Assembly: GCA_046351595.1 (NCBI GenBank)
Contig: JAXLYE010000004.1
Span: forward strand, 1 to 64,000
Reading direction: 5' to 3'
From: JAXLYE01 sp046351595
GTDB taxonomy: Bacteria; Myxococcota_A; Polyangia; Palsa-1104; JAEUJZ01
DNA: 64,000 bases
The position numbers and the translations under genes were made by a program. The notes beneath the pieces are model-generated. The model made no database searches. It saw nothing but the letters and a program-made list of their open reading frames with translations, and was not told the DNA's origin. Positions 27,059 through 36,500 of this stretch are shown here, one piece after another (position 1 is the stretch's first letter; every line of letters starts with the position of its first letter).

Positions 27059-27569
27059 CTTCGTCCTCTTCAATCGGCTCGGCAGGCTCCACGAAGTTGA
27101 TGCGCGAGGGCGGCACCATGGCGATCCGCCAGCCAGGGTGTCCATCGACGGGAAACTCGACGATCGGAGGGCAGTCCTCTGTGATCGGCTTCGTCTCTGT
27201 CTCCGGCTCTACTTCGTCAGGATTCCTGGGCGGCAGAATGATGTCGTGGTAGCCCGGGAAGCGTGCCTTGAGCTCCGGCAGCGGGGTCAGGCGGCCGTCC
27301 GGCTCCTGAAGGAGCATGGGCTCTCCGTTGGGCCTACGACAGACAGCCTGCATCTCCCTGATCGCGTCGAAGAAGCGCTCCTCGCGCTTCATCCGCTCCT
27401 CCGCGAGCAGCACATCACGCTCCAGGTTGGCCAGGATGTGATCGATCGAGTCCCGATAGGACGCTCCGGGCCGATGCGGCTTGTACGGCCTGCGCGGCGG
27501 TGCGGTGTGCTTCTGGATGCGCAGCCGTTCTTTGCGCTCGTTCCGCTTCTTCTGCTTTTGCGATGTCAT
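27048..27569 (-). CDS. Basic-to-acidic module protein of unknown function
   Basis: 173 residues. The ATG is preceded by GGGGGG. The N terminus is very basic (KQKKRNERKERLRIQKHTAP), the middle has a charged helix (RDSIDHILANLERDVLLAEE), and the C terminus is acidic and ends in IEEDEDAY. The charge split recalls scaffold-like or nucleic-acid-associated proteins. No membrane segment, Cys pair or known motif. It overlaps the zinc-finger gene by 11 bases. Confidence 0.6.
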   Translation of the reverse strand: MTSQKQKKRNERKERLRIQKHTAPPRRPYKPHRPGASYRDSIDHILANLERDVLLAEERMKREERFFDAIREMQAVCRRPNGEPMLLQEPDGRLTPLPELKARFPGYHDIILPPRNPDEVEPETETKPITEDCPPIVEFPVDGHPGWRIAMVPPSRINFVEPAEPIEEDEDAY

Positions 27570-27587
27570 GAGCCCCCCCGATCTGCT

Positions 27588-28256
27588 TCACGTATAGAAC
27601 TCGAACCCGTCGGCGCGACCGATGTAGCGTGCGCCGTCCGCCAGCCACTCCCGCCGGACCTGCTGTGCGGTCCGGAGATAGCCGAGGAGGCGCTGCTCGT
27701 TCTTGGACAGCGGCCGCCCGGCCGCCTGTTTCTGCCGGGCGCGCTCGGCGACTGCGAAGGCGCGATCCTGCTGCGCCGGCTCGAAAAACTTGCGCGCCCC
27801 CGGCAGTACAGAGGGATGCGCGCCGTCAAGCACCTCGCGCGCGAGCTGGCGCAGCGCCGGAGTCGCCGGCTCCTCCGTCGAGACAGGCCGGACGCCTCCG
27901 CCCGCCGCGCGCTCGCCCTGCGGCCCCCAGCCTGAACCCGCCGTGATGCGATCGAACAGCGCCTGTCCCTTTTTTCGCGCACGGAGCTGGCTGTGAATCA
28001 GCTCGATATGGAGCGCGCGGCTTCCCCGGGCGCTCTCGCTCGCCAGCATCCGCGCCGCCGCCTCGACATCGGCCTCGGTATAGCTCGGCGCGGTCTGCCA
28101 GTCGTCGGACGGCCTGCGCGGCGTGACTGTAGGCCCTGGCGTGGACGCGGGGCGCGGCCAGGCCGCCACCGCCAGGAGGATCCCGCCCACCAGCGCCGTC
28201 CCGCCCACGGCCGCGCCGATTACCCATGCATCGCTGCTGTCCTGCTTCCGGCTCAT
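27588..28256 (-). CDS. Membrane-anchored putative cell wall hydrolase (SleB/Hydrolase_2-like)
   Basis: 222 residues. The start overlaps the previous stop by four bases. One membrane helix is at about 11-32 (WVIGAAVGGTALVGGILLAV), followed by a Pro-rich linker. The domain from 58 onward resembles SleB-type hydrolases: ARMLASESARGS has a Glu (E74) in the place of the catalytic Glu in the GEARG motif. A later LAREVLDG...LPGARKFFEP matches the 'tA..il.G...dp..GA..F' part seen in phage and spore lysins. That would cut glycan strands, complementing the M23 peptidase in the module. The match is by pattern and the family call is moderate. Confidence 0.5.
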   Translation of the reverse strand: MSRKQDSSDAWVIGAAVGGTALVGGILLAVAAWPRPASTPGPTVTPRRPSDDWQTAPSYTEADVEAAARMLASESARGSRALHIELIHSQLRARKKGQALFDRITAGSGWGPQGERAAGGGVRPVSTEEPATPALRQLAREVLDGAHPSVLPGARKFFEPAQQDRAFAVAERARQKQAAGRPLSKNEQRLLGYLRTAQQVRREWLADGARYIGRADGFEFYT

Positions 28257-29074
28257 GGCTGCCCCTTCTGACTCGGCTGGCTCGCGGCCCACGCCACCAG
28301 CGACACCGCGCCCACCACCAGCACGGCGCCGCCCACTACGGCCGCCGCAACCGGTAGGTCATCCGCTGCGTTCTTGGCGCCCTCGTACCGCGAACCGCTC
28401 GCCACCGTGTCTGCTGCGGTCTTGAGCTTCTCGGCCGGGCTCTTTTTCTCTTCCGCCTTGGACGGTTCTTCCGTCTGCCGCGGCTTTTCTTCGGCTTGTT
28501 CTCTCCGCTCTTCGGGCCGGCTCGGTTCCTCGACCTTGCCCCGCGCCTCGCGCTTCTTTGCCGCCTCGTCGTACTGCTTGCGCAGCCAGTCCGGCGTCGG
28601 GAAGCGATCACGCAGCTTCCCCTCCACCGCCCGGAACACACGGTGGGTCACGAGCACTTCCAGGATCGTGATCCCGCCCGCGCTCAGCGCCGCCGCGAAA
28701 TACCCTCCCGCCACATCCAAGCCCGCATCGTCCTCCGCGTAGTAGGCCGCGAGCACCCACTCCTTGAGCGTCCCGAGCGTCGCCTTGATGGTTTCCCACA
28801 GCTCGACGAGCCCATAGAGGATGAGCAGCGCGTTCACCGCCAGCCCCACCACGCCGCCGACCACCGTGGCGATGAGCCAGCCCGCCAGCACCAGGCAAAG
28901 GCTCCACAGCGAGTTGACCGTGAGCAGCCGCTTCATCTCCGCCCAGGCCGCATCGGGGAGCTGCGGGATGCTACGCACGATCGACACCGCGAGGCGGGCC
29001 GCCGCTGCGGAGACATGCCGCGCGCCGCTCGTGATGCGGGCGCTCTCGTCAAAGCCTCGATAGAACAAGTCCAT
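28253..29074 (-). CDS. Module membrane protein with long hydrophobic segments and charged linker
   Basis: 273 residues, ATG after AGGAGCAGCAG. Hydrophobic segments at about 54-95 (WSLCLVLAGWLIATVVGGVV and the following stretch) and 125-150 are joined to a highly charged Glu/Lys/Pro linker (about 170-225). A last hydrophobic segment near the C terminus reads AAAVVGGAVLVVGAVSLVAW. The AGGYFAAALSAGGITIL region resembles AAGAYFVAAVDQIGVRML in the next protein (29.1 kb), so the two may be distant paralogues. The pattern recalls membrane-inserting or pre-toxin domains, but I cannot name a family. Confidence 0.65.
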   Translation of the reverse strand: MDLFYRGFDESARITSGARHVSAAAARLAVSIVRSIPQLPDAAWAEMKRLLTVNSLWSLCLVLAGWLIATVVGGVVGLAVNALLILYGLVELWETIKATLGTLKEWVLAAYYAEDDAGLDVAGGYFAAALSAGGITILEVLVTHRVFRAVEGKLRDRFPTPDWLRKQYDEAAKKREARGKVEEPSRPEERREQAEEKPRQTEEPSKAEEKKSPAEKLKTAADTVASGSRYEGAKNAADDLPVAAAVVGGAVLVVGAVSLVAWAASQPSQKGQP

Positions 29075-29085
29075 CTGCTGCTCCT

Positions 29086-29910
29086 CTACGCGATGCGCTT
29101 CCCGCGGACCGTGCGGGGACGGGGCGACTTCCCGTCCGGCCCGGCGACGATCCGCTCGACCTCGGCACCCTCCCAGCCCAGCGTGAACAGGAACGCCTGC
29201 GTCACCGTGGCGTCATCCAGGCGCGGATCCGGTGGGCGCGGCGGCGTGGCCCGCGACGGCGGCTCACGCGGCGGCTCCTCGGTGCGTGGCAGCGCCCGCG
29301 CACGAGCAGGGACCGGACGCTGCACGAAGTCTGCTCGGTCGAACCGATCCGCGCGTGAGGCGCCTGCTTCAGGGGCCTTCCGCGGAGGCTGCGCGGGCTT
29401 CTCTGGCGCTCCCTGCGCGACTCCGAGAATCTGGCTAAAACTCTCCTTGACGCCGGCTGGAGGCGGCAGCCGGCTCGCGATCCGTGCCTTCATCGCCTGG
29501 AGCGGAGCCGCTTTCATCGCAGCGGTGAGCATGCGGACGCCGATCTGGTCGACCGCCGCGACGAAGTAGGCGCCCGCCGCCGCGAGCTGCGCTTCTTCCT
29601 TCGCTTCATGCGCCGTCCGTACGAACGGCAGCAGGCGCTCACGAAACAGGTTCAGGTTCGAGGCGAGCGCCCCAAGCTCGAACTCCTGCAGCGCCGAGGC
29701 GATCGCCTTCGCCTCGGCCGGCGGCAGCGCCTCCGTGTACCACTGCACCACGACCATCGCGAGCACCCACAGCCTCTCGAAGTCCTCCGTGAGAGACTGC
29801 TTCAGCTCCCCGCCCGCGCGCTGCACACCCTTTCCCATGGCGAGCACCAGGCGCGCGGCGAACGCCGGCACATACGAAGGCCCCACCTCGCGGCTATACA
29901 GCGCGTCCAT
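29086..29910 (-). CDS. Module protein with RFDRADF motif and LGW C-terminal motif
   Basis: 274 residues, three bases after the previous stop. The N-terminal two-thirds is helical and moderately hydrophobic (LWVLAMVVVQWYTEAL, AAGAYFVAAVDQIGVRML) and is similar to the neighbouring membrane protein at 28.3 kb. Residues 189-195 are RFDRADF. After a Pro/Arg-rich disordered stretch, the C terminus holds TLGWEGAEVERIVAGPD (243-259), which matches the protein at 25.1 kb. It therefore combines both motifs shared within the module. Function unknown; membrane association is likely. Confidence 0.68.
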   Translation of the reverse strand: MDALYSREVGPSYVPAFAARLVLAMGKGVQRAGGELKQSLTEDFERLWVLAMVVVQWYTEALPPAEAKAIASALQEFELGALASNLNLFRERLLPFVRTAHEAKEEAQLAAAGAYFVAAVDQIGVRMLTAAMKAAPLQAMKARIASRLPPPAGVKESFSQILGVAQGAPEKPAQPPRKAPEAGASRADRFDRADFVQRPVPARARALPRTEEPPREPPSRATPPRPPDPRLDDATVTQAFLFTLGWEGAEVERIVAGPDGKSPRPRTVRGKRIA

Positions 29911-29913
29911 GGG

Positions 29914-30519
29914 CTACTTCTTCCCCTGCTGCAGCGCCGTGAGCTGCCGCTTGAGGTCATCGCGCTCCGCCGACAGCGCCTCGAAGTCCACCGCCTGCCG
30001 CTTCCCGTCCGCGTAGCGGATGCGCAGCGCCCGCACGACGTTGTTGAACCCGAGCTGCGCGAACACCTTGGTCGCCTCCGAGATGACCTCGCGCGTGGTG
30101 CTCGGCAGCTCGTCGGTCGAGTCCTTGCGGGTCGCCATTTCCAGGATGTACAGGCCCAGACCCAGGAAGAAGTGCGGGCCGCCCTGCAGGATGTCGACGT
30201 TGTTCGCAAAGAAGCCGTCCTTGGACCAGCGCCCGAGCGCGCGCACACCCCAGTTGATCAGCTCCGTCGAGGCCTGCGCTGCGGTGCCGCCGCCCATGTC
30301 CACCGCGATGCGGTGCGCCTTGCTCTGCTTGTCCGAGAGGTTGGCGCGGAGCTTGGTCAGCTTGTTCGCGGTCTTGTTCGAGTCGGTGACCAGCCGGTCG
30401 TACTCGGCCTCCAGCGCCGTGCCGGCCTGGATCTGCTTCTGGAGCTGCGAATTCTGATCCTGCAGTCGCTCCAGCGTCGCCTTGGCCTTCTCCAGTGGAT
30501 CCTTCATCGGTGTCGTCAT
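29914..30519 (-). CDS. Coiled-coil module protein with central hydrophobic region
   Basis: 201 residues. The ATG has a GGGGAGAACC leader. An N-terminal coiled coil (about 8-65, EKAKATLERLQDQNSQLQKQ) leads to a central hydrophobic/aromatic region (GPHFFLGLGLYILEM near 110-125). A second short coiled coil lies at the end (SAERDDLKRQLTALQQGKK). It is the first gene after the giant methylase-helicase gene and starts the run of membrane-active-looking proteins. No family recognised. Confidence 0.65.
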   Translation of the reverse strand: MTTPMKDPLEKAKATLERLQDQNSQLQKQIQAGTALEAEYDRLVTDSNKTANKLTKLRANLSDKQSKAHRIAVDMGGGTAAQASTELINWGVRALGRWSKDGFFANNVDILQGGPHFFLGLGLYILEMATRKDSTDELPSTTREVISEATKVFAQLGFNNVVRALRIRYADGKRQAVDFEALSAERDDLKRQLTALQQGKK

Positions 30520-30593
30520 GGTTCTCCCCTCCCATCAACAGATGGACCGCAAGGCATCAGCCGCAGCGACCCCCGCTGCAGCGGCGCAGGCGC

Positions 30594-33500
30594 CTATCTT
30601 CCGGCGGCCCGCTGCGTAATCTCGTCCAGGGTCGGCGCCGTCTTCTGCGACCGCACCCAGGCCAGCACGCCGCTCAGTCCCTTGGGCAGGACCGAGGTGT
30701 CTGGCGTGTTCGATTCCCAATTCGTCGGCAGCGACGCCAGGAACTGCGCTGCGGAGCGCGCGCTGTCCGCGCTCTGGAACGACTGCGCCGCCGCCATGCC
30801 GCTCGGGATGTGTGTGACGTTGAAGAGCGGCCCGTCCGGGTGATCCGGACCGCGCCCGCGCATGTACGTCACTGCGAAGTACGGCGACTGCCACACGGCG
30901 CGGACCTTCATCGTCCCTTCGCCCGTGCGGATCTCGATGAGCGTGCCTGTATCCGGCTCTTTGAGAATCCCGCGCGGGAACGGCCGGCTCCACCAGGCCA
31001 TCGCCGTCGCGTGCAGCTCGCTCCACTTGTAGCCGCTCGCCGAGGCCAGCTCGATGAAGCGCGAGAAGTTCTCCACCTCAAAGGACAGCACCTCGTGCAC
31101 GCGCCCGGGCAGCTCGTCTCCATAAACCAGGCCAAAGGCCGCGCCGCTGTTGCCGAGCGGCATCCGGAAGTCCATCGAGCGCGGCGCCTGGCTGAGGGCT
31201 TGCAGGATCGCCGCGCCGAAGCTGTGCCAGAGCCACGTCCGCCAGCGCGCAGACGCCAGATCGAGGCCGAGCGCATCGAAGTCGCCGCGCTCCAGACGCC
31301 GCAGTGCCTGCTGAATCCGGGGCCGCGCCTCCTGCACATCGCCGCCCTCGTTCCACCCGAGCGTCCCGTACCGGAAGTCATCGGGCCGCGCCTCGGCGAG
31401 CAGCCGCTTCACCCGATCGAGCGGCGGCGGCGGCTCGGGCTGCGCGAGCTTCTCGGCCGTGGCCGCGTGCCACTGGAGGTCGCCAAAGAGGCGCACGCCG
31501 ATGCTCTCGCCGCGGATCTCGCCGACCTCGATCGCGCCGCTGCTCTCGGTGACGACCACGCCGCCGCTCGGCAGCGCCCAGTCCGTCCCAAACAGCATCG
31601 GCGTGCCCTGGCGCGCGACATCGACCAGAAAGAACCACGGCCACGTCTCCGCCGGCACCTGCGACAGGTAGCTGCGCAGCTCGTCCATCTCGCGGTGCAC
31701 CTGCGCGCGCTGCAGGTCATCGGTCACGCGCGCGAGCGACTGCGCCCGCGAGGCGATGCCGCGCAGCGACGTCCATGCCTGCCGCCGCACGCGCTGCCGC
31801 GTCTCCTCCTCGAGCATCTTCTTCTGCTGCTCGATCGCGGCGCGCGCCTGCTCGGGATCGCGCGCCAGATACAGGAGGAGCTCCTCCGGGTTCATCTCGG
31901 CCTGCGCCCCGGGATTGTTCGTCTCGCGGTCCGCGCTCTTCAGGATGTCCTTCATCCAGTTGAGCTTCCCGAGGATCATCGAGAAGCGCACCGCGTCCAT
32001 GCTCCGCTCGGACAGCAGGTAGTAGATCTTGATGACGGCCTGCTGGTTTCCCTGGCGCACGGCGCGGCCGTTGCGCTGCTGCAGCGTCGCCGGCTCCCAC
32101 GGCAGGTCGATGTGATAGACCTGGCACGTCCGTACGTGCAGATCGATCCCTTCATACGCCGTCGCGTTCGCAATCACGATGTCATAGAGCGGCGGGATGC
32201 CCTCCTGCTCGACGTTCCCGTCTTCGTCGAGGACCGGCGGGACGCCGTTGAATCCCTCGGCCAGCGCTTGTCTGCGCGCGGGGCCCGGCGCGGTCTCTGC
32301 ATTGAAGATCGCGATCCGCGCCTCCGGGATGCCGGCGATCACGAGCAGCGTCTTCAGCCAGTAGTGCACGGGCACGTTGTCGCAGAAGATGAGGTGCCCG
32401 CACTCGGGCTTGACCACGATGTACTCGACCGCCTTGTCCAGCTTGGGGCACGACGGATCGAGGACCAGGCGCGCGTTCTGCCACGTCCACTGCTCCTTGG
32501 CCTTGCCGCTCTTGCTCCGCCCCGCGCGGGCCTGCTGCTCCGCAAACTTCTCCTCGGCCCGCTTGCGCAGCGTCTCGGTCGACTCCATCCAGCGTCGGAA
32601 GAGGTCCACGGGTGCGCTCGCGCGGGTCTTCCGATACGCGGCCTCGATCTCCTCGTTGGACATCGCGTTGATGGCCTCGACCGAGGTGCCCGCGAGGCGC
32701 AGGAGCTGCACGCGGCGCTGCAGCTCTTCGTCGGGCACGCGCGTGTCCACGAGCGAGAGCTCATCGAGCGTTGTCGCCTCGCGCGAGCCCGGCGGACCGC
32801 TGTCGAGCTCCGGATGGATCGCCACCAGCGCCATGCGCTGAAGGAGCCCGAGCGCCTTCAAGCGCATCTTGGGATCCTGGCTCCCGCGCTTGAGCGCCTG
32901 CTCGTACTCCTCCAGATACCGCTCGTACTTCGACGTCTGCGCCTCGCTCATCGGGACGCGGATCTGTTCGACCTGGGTCTCCGGCAGCTTGAGCCCGACT
33001 TCCTCCGCCGTACGAAACTCCGCGTAGCGGAAGACGACATCCCGCAGCTCGTCCAGGTTCTGAAACCCTGCCACGATGGAGCGCCGCTGCGTCTTGAGAT
33101 CGGTCCCGATGATGTCCTTGAGCTCCAGCCGCAGGTAGCGGTCGATGAAGACCTCGGGGTCAGTGATCCCCAGGCGCGTCCACGCCTGCCCGTCGACGTA
33201 CCCGAGCAGCGTGTAGTACTCGAGCGGCGAGTTCTTCGCGGGCGTCGCCGAGAGCAGCACCACGCCCGAGCCGCCGGTCCGCTGACGGACGAGCGCCGCG
33301 CGCAGCGCGAAGTTCCAGGCCCGGTCGCTCCCTTCCGTGATCGCGCCGAGGTATTTGGGGATGCCGCCCTCGCGCTGCTGCACCGGCCACAGGTTCTTCA
33401 TGTTCTGGGCTTCATCCAGAAGCAGAAGATCGCACTGCAGGTCTTCCCAGTAGATGCCGGGGTCCGGCTCCTCGTTCATCTCCAGCCGCTCGGCGATCCA

Positions 33501-36500
33501 GCGCTCCATGGCCTCGTGAAAGATCGCCCGCTCGCGCTCGGACAGATCCGTGATGGCTTCGAGGACCGAGAGCAGCCGGGCGTTCTCCGCCTCGCGCTCC
33601 TTCTCCTTCTGCATCGCCAGCTTCTCGGCGACCGCCGCGCGCTCCTCGTCCGTCAGCGTCTTGGCCTTCTCGGCCCCGACGAACTTCTCGATGGCGGCTG
33701 CGCTGATCGGGATCTTGCGCTTCTTAGCCTTCGTGTCCTCCTCGTCGCCTTCTTTCTCCTTCAGGCCCGCGAGCATGTTGCGTGCAGTGAGCCCGATCGT
33801 GCGAAGGAGCGCCGGCGTCTCCAAGATCCACTGCCGAACGCTCTCGGCGCGCAGCCGGTTGCGAGCGAAGACCGAGTACGTCACGAGCGCGACATCGAAC
33901 TCGCCGGCCTGGAACTGCCGCCACTTCATCGCGCGCTCTTGCGGCGTGTCAATGCGGCTCGTGTAGACGCCGTTCCGCCCGACGTAGCGCTCGGACCCAA
34001 GCACCAGAACGCGGTAGTCTGGGAGCGCGGCGCGGAGCTCCTTAAACCACTTCCAGATGATGGTATTCGGCACCAGCACGACGGGGCGCTTGGCGCGGCC
34101 CGCCTGCCGGAGCGCCGCCAGGGTGGCGATGCCCGTGTACGTCTTTCCGACCCCGACATCGAAGCCGAGCAGCCCGCCGTTGTGCGCGATGAGCCGCTGG
34201 GCTCCGGCGCGCTGGTGCGGCTTCAGCACGATGCGCCCGCGCCAGCGCGCGATGTGCAGCTCCTCCGCGCCATACTGCGGCGTCACGTAGCCGCGGAAGA
34301 CGCGGTTGTACGCCTCCTCGACCTGCTGCATCAGCTCCGGGCGCTTGCCGATGAAGTCTTGAAAACTGCGCTTGGCCCGCTCGCCGTAGTCGATGCGCGC
34401 GCGGCTGAGCGCCTGCTGCGAGCTCTCCTCCTCTCCGGTCGTCGGGTCGACCTGCTTGGAGGCCGGCGGCGTGAACAGCGTGAAGTCGTGGTTGAGGTAG
34501 CCGACCGCGACGGAGAGGCGCTGCCCGGCAACGTCCTTGAGGTGCGTATAGGTCGACTCTTCCAGCCGCAAGAGGCCGTTCTCGCGGACGAGCGGCGGCA
34601 CCGCGGCGTCCGTCCACTCCTCCAGCCACGCGCGCAGCCCATCGAGCGGCACCCACGGCATGCGCGGCTCCGGCGCAATGTCCGAGAAGCGGATGGGCCG
34701 GATGGTCTCCAACAGCTTCGCCGCCTGCGCCGCGGCCTGGGCGTCGCCCTGATCCGCGAGCGCCTTGGCCCGGTCGTACTTGGGCCACAACAGCCCCGTG
34801 AAGTAGTCGCGTCCCGGCTGCCACTCCCCGCCGTCGAAGCACCACTCTGCGCCGATGAGCGCGGTGTGCAGCGGCTCGTTGAGGTTCACGATCCCGAGCG
34901 TGCGCCGGAACTCGCGCAAGACGTCGAGCGTGAGCCGGCGGCGCGTGCGGTAGAGGAACTCGGCCTGCGCCACGACGTCGTCCGCCGTGCCTTGGTAGCG
35001 CGGCTCGTGGACCGGCGCACTCTGGAACGCCGCGGCCAGGTCGCCATTCTCCTCGAAGGCGGAGAGGAACGAGACGAGCTCCGGCGCGCTCTTCGACTCG
35101 CGGACGAGCAGGCGGTCTGCATACGGCGAGCGCAGGCGCGGCTCGCTGGCCTCCGCCGCGCGGGCTGCGCTCCAGGCAAGGAGCGCGTCGCGGAGCTCAG
35201 GGTAGAGCGCAGCGGCAGTCCGCACACTGGCCTCCTCCCCGTTCGCGAGCGCGCCCAGGTAGTGCGCGACGCGATCGCCGAGCGTGATCGCGGCCTGAAG
35301 GTGCGGCGGCAGGCTCTCCTTGCGGCTCGGCTTTTTCCGCGGACGCTCGGGCGCGGTGTAAAAGGGGGCCACCGCGCAGGTTGTGCACATCGACCGCTCG
35401 GTGAAGTCCGGCAGCGCCGTGAACGTGCCGTCGACCTCATAGCCCCAGCGCGGCTTGCGCGTGGTGTCGTCCTCGTCTTCCGCCTTGCCGCGCTCGACGC
35501 CTAGGATGTGCGTCGGGAACTGCTCGAAGTACTTCCCTTGCAGGAGCGGCAGATCGTCCGGCAGCACCTCGGGCAGCTCGCCGCCGCGGGCGCGGAAGAA
35601 GAGGAGATCCGTGACGAGGTTGGCCCCGGGAAAAATCTTCGAGGGCAGGCGGAAGGCGGCCATCAGGTGATGGCGCTTGAGCACGCGCTCGCGGAGCGCG
35701 AGAAGACCGGCCGATTGCCCGGTCAGAAACCCATAGGGAATCAGGAAGACACCGACCCCGCCGGCCGCCAGCAGATCCAGCCCGCGTCGTAGAAAGTAGG
35801 CATATGCCTTGTTCTCTCGGTACGCCTTGTCTGCGTCCTCGGTGATCGTGGCGCCGCGCTCTCCGTAGGGCGGGTTGCTGACGACCAGGCCCAGCTTGCC
35901 GCGCACCTCGGCTTCGTTGTCGACGAGCCAGCGCTCAAAAGGTCCCTCGAACACAGCCAGATCGGGCCGCACGGCCGCGAGCAGCTTGGCCGACACGCGC
36001 GAGTACTCGACCGCGGTCCAGTGCAGCGCCTCGAACCCGGACCCTGAGCAGGCGTGCACGAGCCGGCCGATGCCTGCTGACGGCTCCAGCGCCCAGACCG
36101 TGCCGTCGCTGCTCGGCAGGCCCGGGATCATCGGCCGCAGCACCCGCGCCATCTCGCGCGCCACGACCGTGGGCGTGTAGTACTCGTGGATGAGCCCTCG
36201 GGACTCGGGCAGCCAGTCTGCCGGCAGCCGCTCTGCGACCGCGTCGATCGACAGGCCGCCCCAGCCGGAGTAGCGGAGCAGCGCCGTGCGCTCGCTCGGT
36301 CCGAGCGCCGCGCCGGAGGCCAGGATCTGGATGGCCGCGACGTTCGCGGCGGTGCGGGCCGATGCAGGCCACTCGTCGGGCGGCATGTCCGCCGGAAGGA
36401 GCGTCTGCACGAGCTCTCCGGCAGCGACGTCGAGCGCTTTGACGAGATCCGGCCGGTGCTTGCGGATGCGCGCGGTCAGCCACTCCACCGCGCCCTGGCC

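Noticed and set aside
30495..35504. 1669-residue open frame on the plus strand opposite the giant methylase-helicase
   Set aside because: Composition is Arg/Leu/Ala/His repeats without domain structure, and the minus strand holds complete methylase and helicase motifs.
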